A DNA stretch of 64,000 nucleotides from contig JAEZRE010000018.1 of assembly GCA_023412915.1 (NCBI GenBank), positions 124,001 through 188,000 of the forward strand, in the 5' to 3' direction. Both the position numbers and the translations under genes were made by a program. Positions within the stretch are counted from its first letter, which is position 1; each line of letters opens with the position of its first letter. The stretch comes from Bacillota bacterium. Lineage in GTDB: Bacteria; Bacillota; Clostridia; Acetivibrionales; DTU013. Below the pieces are notes generated by a model. That model searched no databases, was not told where the DNA came from, and saw only the letters and a program-made list of their open reading frames with translations. Positions 8,696 to 17,277 of this stretch are shown here, one piece after another.

Positions 8696-9544
8696 ATGAA
8701 TAAAAATTCGGCAGCTAGTAAGCTAAAAAAGATAAGACCACTTTCCATCCTGACCTATGCATTTGTTGCAATCTATGGACTGGGCTGTCTTGTCCCCTTC
8801 CTGTGGGCTATACTGAATTCGTTCAAAACCAATGACGAGATTCTGGTGATGCCGTTCAGTCTGCCGCGTGTGTGGAAGATAATCAACTACATTGACGCCT
8901 GGGTTGGGGCGAAAATGGCGACCTACTTTTTCAATACGGCAGTGTATACAATTTTGTCCACGGCAGTGCTTCTGCTGATCGCTGCAATGGCATCCTATAT
9001 AGTGGCCCGTGTCAAACCAGGACTTTTGCTGTACACGTATTTCACGCTGGGAATCATGATTCCCGTACAGGCGATTATCCTTCCTCTGTTTATTACGATG
9101 AGGGATCTGGGGTTGACCAATACCAGAACCAGTATTGTTCTGGTCTATATCGCGTTGAATATCTCGATCAGCGTTTTTATCCTCGTAGGATTTATGAAAT
9201 CCCTGCCCAGGGAACTGGAGGAAGCTGCACAAATCGACGGCTGCACAAGGTACGGAACCTTCTTCAGGATCATGCTCCCGCTTTCCTCGCCCGGACTTGC
9301 CACTATAGGAATCCTCGCTTTTTTGGGCAACTGGAACGAGTATTTGGTTCCGCTGATCCTTCTGACAGATAAAAAGCTCAAAGTTATTTCACTTGGCGTC
9401 CAGGAATTGAGAGGACTGTACTCGCAAGATTACGGGCTGATCACGGCGGGAATCGTAATCTCCTTCCTGCCGGTCGTTATCATCTATATAGCGTTCCAGG
9501 AAAAGGTCATTGCCGGTATGACCGCCGGCGCCGTGAAAGGATAA
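8696..9544 (+). CDS. ABC sugar permease (MalG/UgpE type)
   Basis: 282 aa with about six TM helices and the EAA loop EEAAQIDGCTRYGTFFRIMLP near residue 185. AAGGAG precedes the ATG at suitable distance; 32-nt gap from the first permease, so same transcript. Second half of the heterodimeric channel. The importer has to borrow an ATPase (MsmK/MsmX-like) from elsewhere in the genome. Confidence 0.93.
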   Translation: MNKNSAASKLKKIRPLSILTYAFVAIYGLGCLVPFLWAILNSFKTNDEILVMPFSLPRVWKIINYIDAWVGAKMATYFFNTAVYTILSTAVLLLIAAMASYIVARVKPGLLLYTYFTLGIMIPVQAIILPLFITMRDLGLTNTRTSIVLVYIALNISISVFILVGFMKSLPRELEEAAQIDGCTRYGTFFRIMLPLSSPGLATIGILAFLGNWNEYLVPLILLTDKKLKVISLGVQELRGLYSQDYGLITAGIVISFLPVVIIYIAFQEKVIAGMTAGAVKG

Positions 9545-9581
9545 AAGCGGCGGAAAGAAAATTAACAAAAAGGAGAACGGT

Positions 9582-10994
9582 ATGAACAATAAACCTGTAC
9601 TTGGCGTTATTGTCATTGCAAAAAAGAATCACTTCAAGGGTGAGGCCTATCAACTGCTGGAATACTGCAAAAAAAGGTTTTCAACGGATGAAACGATTGA
9701 ATTGATGCTTGAGGAGAACGTCCTGTTCAACGAATCAGAGATCGCCTGCCATGCCCATACCATGGAAAAGGAAGGGGCCGACGCAATAATGCTCTGCGTT
9801 GGGACTTGGATATACTCTTCCAATATCATATCGGCTGTGAACGATTTGAATATTCCCTTCGTGCTGTTCGGCTTGTCGGACCGCATAGCCAACGGCAACA
9901 TCGGTGCCGCAATACAGATCAGATATGTTTTGGAGGAAATGGGCAAAAACTTCCTGTTCCTGTCCGGAAAAATAGAGGATGAATCAAACTATCTTGAGAT
10001 AAAGAAATACCTGAAGGCGGCATGGGTGAAGAAAAGTCTGAGGAACAGGAAAATCGCGACCATCGGCGGGAAATGCATGATGATGTACCAGACCCAGGTA
10101 AACGAATTCGACTGGAAGTCGGTGTTCGGGGTGGATTTCCCTCAATACGATACTGTCCATATATTCAAGGAGATGGAGAATGTTGACCTGGAGGAAGCCA
10201 GGAAGGTGGAGCAGGACTTCCTGGCCAAGGTGGATCAAATCCACTGGGAAACTGAGGACGGTGACAAAATCTCTGAGGATGCCATACTGTCTCAGGCTAA
10301 AATGTACCTGGCCTTTAAAAGGATGAAGAAGCTCTACGGAATAGACATCTTTGCCAACAAGTGCATGCCCGAAATGTCGGCCATTCCCTGCGGATACGGC
10401 TATGCCGGCTGCCTTGCGACCTGCATGCTGAACGACGACGGAATCATGACCGCCTGCGAAGCGGATGTTCCTGCGGCGCTCTCCATGTATATCATGCACC
10501 TGCTTTCCGGAAATTCGGTCTTTTTTGCGGATATTACGCGTTTGAACAAAGCGGCGGGCAGGATAACCTTCTTTAATTGCGGCACGGCTCCCATTTCAAT
10601 GGCGGACAAAAAGAAAGGCGTATCCCTCTGGCCCATTCCCGGCAATATCGCGGATGAGGCTCTGCCGGAGGAATATTATGTAGGGAAGATGAAGGGCGCC
10701 TGTATCAATCTGGAGCTGGAGGAAGGCCGCGAGGTCACCATATTGAGAGTCGGCGGAAACGGAGATTCTCTGCGCTTCTCCGTGGCGAAGGCAAAGACCG
10801 TCAAGAGGGAAGTTGAGCCTGAAGAGGTACTTGGAAACAGATGGCCGGGGTTCGGCCTGGAATTCAGGGAGGACATCGACAAATTCCTGAACAATACCAC
10901 GGGTCACCATTACTCCCTTGCCTTCGGCGACTATACCAAGGAACTGGAATACCTTGCGAAAATTTATGGAATTAAATTTACAATAAACGAATAG
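9582..10994 (+). CDS. L-fucose isomerase-fold protein 1 (sugar isomerase candidate)
   Basis: 470 aa, related to the L-fucose/L-arabinose isomerase family. A metal-site pattern like that of E. coli FucI (Glu337, Asp361, His528) can be traced: Glu in TACEADVP, Asp exactly 24 residues later in FFADITRL, and a C-terminal His in TGHHYSLAFGDY. No signal peptide, so cytosolic. Directly downstream of the importer genes, with AAGGAG before the ATG. Likely interconverts an aldose and a ketose; the substrate is not fucose by any direct evidence. A second, strongly divergent family member is encoded at 18598-20019. Confidence 0.75.
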   Translation: MNNKPVLGVIVIAKKNHFKGEAYQLLEYCKKRFSTDETIELMLEENVLFNESEIACHAHTMEKEGADAIMLCVGTWIYSSNIISAVNDLNIPFVLFGLSDRIANGNIGAAIQIRYVLEEMGKNFLFLSGKIEDESNYLEIKKYLKAAWVKKSLRNRKIATIGGKCMMMYQTQVNEFDWKSVFGVDFPQYDTVHIFKEMENVDLEEARKVEQDFLAKVDQIHWETEDGDKISEDAILSQAKMYLAFKRMKKLYGIDIFANKCMPEMSAIPCGYGYAGCLATCMLNDDGIMTACEADVPAALSMYIMHLLSGNSVFFADITRLNKAAGRITFFNCGTAPISMADKKKGVSLWPIPGNIADEALPEEYYVGKMKGACINLELEEGREVTILRVGGNGDSLRFSVAKAKTVKREVEPEEVLGNRWPGFGLEFREDIDKFLNNTTGHHYSLAFGDYTKELEYLAKIYGIKFTINE

Positions 10995-11006
10995 GAGAAA
11001 CTCAAC

Positions 11007-13124
11007 ATGAATAACTGGTATAAAAAGCTTTATCGCAGACATCTCCTGGATTTCCACATCGACGACTGGAACGAAGAGTTCCTTTCAAAATTCGATCATT
11101 CCATAATCGCGGACAATCTTCAGCAGGCCAAAGTCGGTGCGGCTACTGTTTTTGCCAACACACATTCGGGGAAATGCAATTATCCTACAAAGGTCGGCGC
11201 TATGCACAGGGGTCTCAAAGGGAAGGACGCCCTTAAGGAAATGATCGACAACTGCCATGCCAGAGGAATGAGTGTCGTCGTATATTACTGCCTGATCTAT
11301 ACGGACTGGTACTGGGACAACAATCCGGACTGCAGGATAGTGGACGCGGAAGGTAAGAGTGAAAAATTCACCATCAATTCGACCGGACGTCCGAAAAGGT
11401 TCAGCCTTTGCTGCCCCAACAACCTGAAATACCGCGATTTCGTGAAGGCGCAGCTGGAAGAGATCTGCACCGGGTATGAATTCGAGGGCGTGTGGCCCGA
11501 CATGACCTTCTGGCCGACGGTCTGCTACTGCCCTTCCTGCCAGGAAAGATATGCAAGAGAGGTCGGAGGGGAGATCCCGAGGATCATAGACTGGACCGAT
11601 CCTAAATGGGTCGCGTTCCAGAGGAAGAGGCAGGAGTGGATTCTTGATTTTGTTAAGTTTGTAAATTCATCTATCCGGAAATACAAGCCGGAGGTAACCA
11701 TAGCCCATCAGTCGCAGACCTATACGGACGACTGGCTGTTCGCACCTTCTGCGGAGCTGTCGAGGCATACCGACTGGCTTTCCGCCGACGTGTACAGGGA
11801 CAAGACGGACATGTCCTTCCTGTCCAAGCTGTTTTACAGCCTGAGTGAATACAAGCCCTACGAGCACATCAACTGCTGGTACTATCCCAGCATACACGAA
11901 CATGTCGTCGCCAGAACGGAGGACAGCCTGCGCTGCACAGCCTTCTCGGCACTGGCCAACAACGGATCCATGGTGTTCATCGACGCCATTGATCCTAAAG
12001 GAACAGTAAACAAAAAGAACTACCTGAAGGCCGGAAATATCTTCAGGGACGTTGAGAAATACGAGCAATACGCCGGCGGACAATACTGCCAGGATGTTGC
12101 GATCTATTACAGCTTCGAGTCACTCTTCGGCATGGAGGAAAACGGCAGGGACGTCATAAGCGCGGCGTACAATTTTCTCCCGGGCAGAAGGAAGCTGGGC
12201 ATGAGCGCCCACAATAACGCCTCGCTCGGACTGGCCGGAGCGCTTGTGCAGAACCATATTCCCTATGGCGTCATAACGAAAAAGGATCTGGCTGACCTCG
12301 GCCGGTACAGTGTAATCGCTCTGTCCAATGTCGTCATGCTGGACGATGAAGAAATCAATGCTCTGAAGGAGTACGTCAGAGCGGGAGGAAGCCTTTACGC
12401 AAGCAAGTACACCTCTTTAATCACCGTTGATGGGCATAAACAGGACAATTTCCTCCTGTCGGAGCTTTTCGGAGTTTCCTTCGAGGGCGAAACCGGTGAA
12501 AAGCTTACCTATGTGGCCCCTGTAAAGGATGCGGAGGAATACTTCGGCGATTTCAACAGCGACTATCCGTACACAGTGCCCGACACACAGCTCAAAGTCC
12601 GGCTGAATCCCGGCGCAAGGGCGCTAGCTACGATCACACTGCCATATACGGATCCGACGGATACCAGATACTCCAGTATTCTGACCGATCCTCCGGGAAT
12701 ACCGACTTCCCATCCCGCAGTCGTCCTCAACGAGTACGGCAAGGGAAAGGTAATGTACAGCGCTGGAACCATCGAGAGCTGTGATTACGAAACACAGAAG
12801 CTTGTGATCGGCAACCTGATCAGGCTCCTCTCGGCAAAGCCCTTCTTTTTCACGGCGGACGCGCCCAAACCGGTGGAGATCACCATGTTCGACCAGCCTG
12901 ACAACAAGCGGTCTATCATCAATGCCGTCAACTATCAGAGAGAGCTTCCCAATCTTCCGGTTAGAAATATACGCCTCAAGATCAGGCTCGACGGAAGAAA
13001 GCCGCGCAAGCTGAGTGTACTTCCGGACGGCTCCGAGCTGGAGTTTGCCGTATGTGAGGATCAGGTTGAGGTCGTATTACCCGAACTGAATACTTTCATG
13101 ATGCTGGAATTGAGTTATGAGTGA
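11007..13124 (+). CDS. GHL6-type glycoside hydrolase with C-terminal GATase-like domain
   Basis: 705 aa. The N-terminal 330 residues look like a (beta/alpha)8 barrel of the alpha-amylase/fucosidase-like superfamily (Pfam GHL6 type): FANTHSGKCNYPT, GMSVVVYYCLIYTDWY and FEGVWPDMTFWP; the Asp after WP is a plausible catalytic residue. Residues about 380-600 resemble the beta-galactosidase trimerisation (GATase-like) domain (VIALSNVVMLDDEEI, EYVRAGGSLYASKY). A conserved pair CYCPSC could bind metal. No signal peptide: acts on imported substrate. Only 12 nt after the isomerase gene, so same operon. Linkage and sugar specificity unknown. Confidence 0.75.
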   Translation: MNNWYKKLYRRHLLDFHIDDWNEEFLSKFDHSIIADNLQQAKVGAATVFANTHSGKCNYPTKVGAMHRGLKGKDALKEMIDNCHARGMSVVVYYCLIYTDWYWDNNPDCRIVDAEGKSEKFTINSTGRPKRFSLCCPNNLKYRDFVKAQLEEICTGYEFEGVWPDMTFWPTVCYCPSCQERYAREVGGEIPRIIDWTDPKWVAFQRKRQEWILDFVKFVNSSIRKYKPEVTIAHQSQTYTDDWLFAPSAELSRHTDWLSADVYRDKTDMSFLSKLFYSLSEYKPYEHINCWYYPSIHEHVVARTEDSLRCTAFSALANNGSMVFIDAIDPKGTVNKKNYLKAGNIFRDVEKYEQYAGGQYCQDVAIYYSFESLFGMEENGRDVISAAYNFLPGRRKLGMSAHNNASLGLAGALVQNHIPYGVITKKDLADLGRYSVIALSNVVMLDDEEINALKEYVRAGGSLYASKYTSLITVDGHKQDNFLLSELFGVSFEGETGEKLTYVAPVKDAEEYFGDFNSDYPYTVPDTQLKVRLNPGARALATITLPYTDPTDTRYSSILTDPPGIPTSHPAVVLNEYGKGKVMYSAGTIESCDYETQKLVIGNLIRLLSAKPFFFTADAPKPVEITMFDQPDNKRSIINAVNYQRELPNLPVRNIRLKIRLDGRKPRKLSVLPDGSELEFAVCEDQVEVVLPELNTFMMLELSYE

Positions 13125-13193
13125 GTATCGGTTTGAACGTGAAACGCAAGTGATATACGGATAAATGAACGTCATTCGGAAAGGACTGCGGAT

Positions 13194-14201
13194 ATGAAGA
13201 AAGTACTGTTAATCGGAGGGCCGGGCAATATTTCGACCAGCACGGTAAGCGAACTCCTTTCGAAGGGTTTCGAAGTCGGCATATTTACACTGCCTTCGAG
13301 CCCGAGCCTCGGATTTGAGAAGAATGTGACTTTTTACAGGGGGAACCGTGACAAGCGGGATGAGCTGGAGAGCGCCGTTCTTGCGTTCAAGCCCGACACC
13401 GTAATTGACTTTGTCTGCTTCAGACCGGAACAAGCCAGGCAGATGGCAGAACTTCTGTCCGGCAGGATCGGCCAGTATATTTTCATCAGCACGGTGGACG
13501 TATACGGCTACCCACTGACACACCTGCCGATGCGGGAGAACGATCCCAAAATAATGGGGAACTGCCAGTATGCCGTTGACAAAATGCTGTGCGAGAATGT
13601 ACTTCGGGAGAAGGAGGAAAAGGACAAGCTGCCGCTGACCGTCGTGCGGCCGGTCTATTCCTTCGGCCCGGATTTCGTACTGGACCTGATGTCGCGAAAG
13701 GGCGGTAAGCAAATGCTGCTCCGGTTGAAAAACCATTTGCCCATTCTGGTGCCCGGTGGCGGGAATACGCTCATCCATGCCAGCAGCGCGTATAATACGG
13801 GCAGGATGATTGCGCAGCTGGCAGGTCACGCAGCCAGTATAGGTAAAACCTACAACTGCGGGCATCCGACCCCTATGACCCATGATGAATATGTGATGCT
13901 GTTTGCCGATGCGCTTGGTGTCAAGCCCAAGCTGGTGCACATTCCGTTTGAAATACTGCTTAGCCTGCGACTGCCGGAAATAGAGGAGGAAATCCTGCCG
14001 ATCCTAAGCAGGTTCAATCTGTATTTCTCAACGGAAGCTTTTGTGAAAGAGTTCCCGGGCTTCGAGTGGGAGCTTTCGCTGGAGGAAGCCGCAAAACAAT
14101 ATGTGGAGCATAATTACAGGGCCGGCAATCTGGCCGGTCCCTTTGTGGAAGATTTCGAGGACCGGATTACGGCGGACTGGCTGACGAGGGTCGGGGACTA
14201 A
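13194..14201 (+). CDS. NAD-dependent epimerase/dehydratase (extended SDR)
   Basis: 335 aa. Rossmann start MKKVLLIGGPGNIST (glycine-rich NAD loop), acidic FRGN-type second strand region, DVYGY after the TV/ST motif, and catalytic Tyr-x3-Lys in YAVDK near residue 126. Could oxidise or epimerise the imported sugar, or act on a nucleotide sugar; within this catabolic run a free or phosphorylated sugar is likelier. ATG preceded by GGAAAGGA. Confidence 0.8.
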   Translation: MKKVLLIGGPGNISTSTVSELLSKGFEVGIFTLPSSPSLGFEKNVTFYRGNRDKRDELESAVLAFKPDTVIDFVCFRPEQARQMAELLSGRIGQYIFISTVDVYGYPLTHLPMRENDPKIMGNCQYAVDKMLCENVLREKEEKDKLPLTVVRPVYSFGPDFVLDLMSRKGGKQMLLRLKNHLPILVPGGGNTLIHASSAYNTGRMIAQLAGHAASIGKTYNCGHPTPMTHDEYVMLFADALGVKPKLVHIPFEILLSLRLPEIEEEILPILSRFNLYFSTEAFVKEFPGFEWELSLEEAAKQYVEHNYRAGNLAGPFVEDFEDRITADWLTRVGD

Positions 14202-14215
14202 TTGGAGGGGTAGGC

Positions 14216-15499
14216 ATGGAACACCTTAAAATATCGGATTCAAAGGATTGTTTTACACTGAACGGCAGGGAATTCTTCTACCTGGCGGATACTGTCTGGA
14301 GCGCTTTCACCAATCCATCCCGGGAGGAATGGGAGGAGTACCTCGATTACAGGAGGCTGCAGAACTTCAATGTTCTGCAGATCAATATCCTTCCCCAGTG
14401 GGACCGCAGCGGATGGGACCTTCCTTTGGAAATAGCCCCCTTCGCTGTGAAGCAGGACGGCACATATGATTTTTACAGCCCTAAGGAAGAATACTTTGCA
14501 AAAGCGCAGAAAATGCTTGATATGGCTGTAGAACGGGACTTCCGGATCGCGTTGGTGGTCCTGTGGTGCGACTTTGTAAAGGGCACCTGGGCCTCGGACC
14601 TGATGCCGGAGCATATGATGCCGCTTGATGCGGTGGAGCCCTATGTGCGGTATGTGCTGGAGAAATTCTCCCGGTACGACCCTGTCTATCTGGTCAGCGG
14701 GGATACGGATTTTCCTTCGGAGGAGACGAACCGGTACTACAGAATTGCGTTGGAAACAATCAAAAGGTTATGTCCCGGAGCTATCACAACAATGCATCCG
14801 GCAGGCAAGCTGGCCGAGCTTCCCGGGGAATTTGAGAATTCTCGCGACCTGGACTTCTATATGTACCAATCCGCCCATTTCGCAGAGGATCAGCACATGC
14901 CCCGTGAAATGGCGGAGGTGTTTTGCCAAAAGGCGGTCAGACGTCCGGTCCTGAATGGAGAGCCTTGCTATGAAGGGCATGGATACGGTCGGAGATACGG
15001 CCGCTTCAATGCCTTCGACATCAGAAAAGCGACCTGGCAGAGCCTTTTATCCGGGGCGAAGGCGGGCATCGCTTACGGAGCCCACGGTGTCTGGTCCTGG
15101 CACAGAAAAGGAATGAACTTTGCGAATGAGGCGTTTTCAAGCAAACCTTACGAATGGAGAGAGGCTCTCAGATTCAGAGGCGCATGGGATGTATCCTTCG
15201 CAAAGTATATTTTTGAGACATACCGGCTGTTCGATCTCATTCCCGGCGACATCGTCCGGAATGATACGAAGGAAATCCGGTTTGCTATGTCCGCGGACGC
15301 AGGCAAGTTTGCCATGTACGCACCCTATCAGGCCGATATTGCAGTGAATATGGATCTGAGCGGATACGACCTGACACTCGTGAACCTGGAGGACAGGATT
15401 TTTGCGAGACCTGCGGCCGATTGTGAGCCGGGAGGGTCGATTCTCCGGATGAAGGAGTTCAACTCCGATGTGCTGGTGATTGGAATCAGAAGAGCTTGA
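14216..15499 (+). CDS. Apiosidase-like glycoside hydrolase (DUF4038 type)
   Basis: 427 aa. The N-terminus (LNGREFFYLADTVWSAF, then EEWEEYLDYRRLQNFNVLQI) is typical of the apiosidase-like TIM-barrel domain (Pfam DUF4038; the family includes GH140 apiosidases acting on rhamnogalacturonan II). Acidic residues in SGDTDFPSEE and LNGEPCYEG are catalytic candidates. No signal peptide, unlike secreted polysaccharidases, so it should cleave imported oligosaccharides. GGAGGGG upstream of the ATG. Apiose specificity is not established by the domain name alone. Confidence 0.78.
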   Translation: MEHLKISDSKDCFTLNGREFFYLADTVWSAFTNPSREEWEEYLDYRRLQNFNVLQINILPQWDRSGWDLPLEIAPFAVKQDGTYDFYSPKEEYFAKAQKMLDMAVERDFRIALVVLWCDFVKGTWASDLMPEHMMPLDAVEPYVRYVLEKFSRYDPVYLVSGDTDFPSEETNRYYRIALETIKRLCPGAITTMHPAGKLAELPGEFENSRDLDFYMYQSAHFAEDQHMPREMAEVFCQKAVRRPVLNGEPCYEGHGYGRRYGRFNAFDIRKATWQSLLSGAKAGIAYGAHGVWSWHRKGMNFANEAFSSKPYEWREALRFRGAWDVSFAKYIFETYRLFDLIPGDIVRNDTKEIRFAMSADAGKFAMYAPYQADIAVNMDLSGYDLTLVNLEDRIFARPAADCEPGGSILRMKEFNSDVLVIGIRRA

Positions 15500-15573
15500 G
15501 GTCACTTAAACGAAGCTGGAGCCCTGAACGGTTTGAAGGATGAACGCTACAAAAAATTACGGAGGGGTACAAA

Positions 15574-16182
15574 TTGGATAATAGAGAGCTGTGGAGCAGT
15601 ATTTCGAACACATTGTCATCGGAAGCGGATGCCATTTTGAGGTTAACGGATTCCATATCACAGGAAGCTGTGCTTGAGGCTGTCAGACTCATAGGGGACT
15701 GCAAAGGGAAGGTATTGGTATCGGGCTGCGGAACCTCCGCGGCTGCCGCGAAAAAAATCGCCCATTCCCTTTGCTGCGTGGAAAGGCCCGCCGCTTACCT
15801 GAATCCGTCGGACGCAGTACATGGCGCGTTGGGGATGCTACAGAAGGACGACCTGCTGCTTCTGATCTCCAAGGGCGGCAATACCAGGGAGATTATAAGC
15901 ATGATCCCTGCCTGCAAGACAAAAGCGGCAAAGCTTATCGGCATTACAGAGAATCCGGATTCCGTTCTGGCCAGGGAATCGGATCTGCTTTTGAAGATAA
16001 AAGTGGACAAGGAGCCATGTCCGTTCAACATGCTGGCAACCGCAAGCACTATGGCGGTAATCGCGGTATTTGACGCTATCTGTATCGCCCTGATGCACTA
16101 CACGGGTTACACGCGCGAGCAGTTCGCCGTCATACATCCGGGCGGAGCGGTCGGCGACAGGCTGTTGTCGGGCGGAAAGTGA
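15574..16182 (+). CDS. SIS-domain sugar-phosphate isomerase (KpsF/GutQ-like, no CBS domains)
   Basis: 202 aa single SIS domain. Motifs SGCGTSAAAAKKIAHSL, NPSDAVHGALGML, ISKGGNTREI and HPGGAVGDRLL are those of arabinose-5-phosphate isomerases, but the two CBS domains of KdsD/KpsF are absent. TTG start with GGAGGGG 7 nt upstream. Likely converts a ketose phosphate to an aldose phosphate (or a 6-phospho-hexulose), after the FGGY kinase step. Confidence 0.8.
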   Translation: MDNRELWSSISNTLSSEADAILRLTDSISQEAVLEAVRLIGDCKGKVLVSGCGTSAAAAKKIAHSLCCVERPAAYLNPSDAVHGALGMLQKDDLLLLISKGGNTREIISMIPACKTKAAKLIGITENPDSVLARESDLLLKIKVDKEPCPFNMLATASTMAVIAVFDAICIALMHYTGYTREQFAVIHPGGAVGDRLLSGGK

Positions 16183-16188
16183 GGAGAT

Positions 16189-17247
16189 ATGGTGGAGAAG
16201 ATCAGAACGATGAAAGCAGCGGTTTTTGAAGGAATAGAGAGCATGGCGGTACGGGAGGTTCCGGTGCCGCAATGTGAAGAGGACGGCATGCTGGTCAAGG
16301 TTGAGACCTGCTGCATTTGTGGCGGAGATATAAGGAACTTTCATACGGGTCTGCGCTACGGAGTGGAAAAGCAGATCATGGGTCATGAGATTGCCGGCGT
16401 CGTGGAAGAGACCGGCAGCAGGGTAACCAGGTTCAAAAAGGGAGACAGGGTGGCCATTGCTCCCGATGTGAGCTGCGGCGAATGCTATTACTGCAGAAGA
16501 GGGCTGGTAAATCTCTGCATGAACCATAAAATGCTCGGAACCAACTGGCCGGGCGGATTTGCGCAGTATATCTACCTGCCGTCGGCCGTCATGGCACGCG
16601 GATTTGTCGAGCATGTGCCGGATTCCCTTGATTTCGACGAGGCGGCCATGGCCGAACCTGCATCATCCGTTATCGCCTGCCAGGAATACAATAATATCGG
16701 CCTGGGCGACACAGTTGTAATCATTGGAGACGGGCCGATCGGCTGCCTGCACATAGAGGTGGCCAGAGCCAGGGGCGCGTCAAGGATCATACTCTCGGGA
16801 TTGAGCAGGCTCGATTCGGTTCCCCAGTTCGGGCCGGACTTCATTATAGACTCGGCAAAGCAAAATCCTGTGGAAGAGGTGCAGAAAATCACCGGAGGTA
16901 TCGGAGCCGACATCGTAATCTGCGCAGCACCGGTGACCGCAATCCAGGAGCAGGCTCTGGAAATGGTAAGGAAGAGGGGCAGGGTAGTCCTGTTCGGGGG
17001 AGTGAATAAGAACAATCCAATGACCACCCTTAACAGCAACCTGATCCATTACAATGAAATCACCGTAGTCGGAGCGTTCTCCTACCCGGCGACCGGCTTG
17101 TACAAGGCGGTGAACCTGATCGCGGAAGGAAGGATCTCAGCAAAGAAATATGTGACGAAAAAGGTAAAGCTCAATGAAATCCCTGAGGGAATCGCCTGCG
17201 CCGAACAAGGCAAGGCGCTGAGGGTTGCAGTTAAGCCCTGGGAATAG
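16189..17247 (+). CDS. Zinc-dependent medium-chain alcohol/polyol dehydrogenase
   Basis: 352 aa MDR enzyme of the sorbitol/threonine dehydrogenase type. Catalytic zinc ligands: Cys in CCICGGD and His-Glu in MGHEIAG; structural zinc lobe CGECYYCRRGLVNLC with four Cys; NAD domain GDGPIGCLH. Two possible starts: ATG 16189 (AGGAG only a few nt away) and ATG 16210, giving the family-typical MKAAVFEG; the second is attractive. Oxidises a secondary hydroxyl of a sugar, sugar alcohol or sugar acid in this pathway. Confidence 0.88.
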   Translation: MVEKIRTMKAAVFEGIESMAVREVPVPQCEEDGMLVKVETCCICGGDIRNFHTGLRYGVEKQIMGHEIAGVVEETGSRVTRFKKGDRVAIAPDVSCGECYYCRRGLVNLCMNHKMLGTNWPGGFAQYIYLPSAVMARGFVEHVPDSLDFDEAAMAEPASSVIACQEYNNIGLGDTVVIIGDGPIGCLHIEVARARGASRIILSGLSRLDSVPQFGPDFIIDSAKQNPVEEVQKITGGIGADIVICAAPVTAIQEQALEMVRKRGRVVLFGGVNKNNPMTTLNSNLIHYNEITVVGAFSYPATGLYKAVNLIAEGRISAKKYVTKKVKLNEIPEGIACAEQGKALRVAVKPWE

Positions 17248-17277
17248 GCAGTTAAAATTAAATTATGAGGTGATCAT

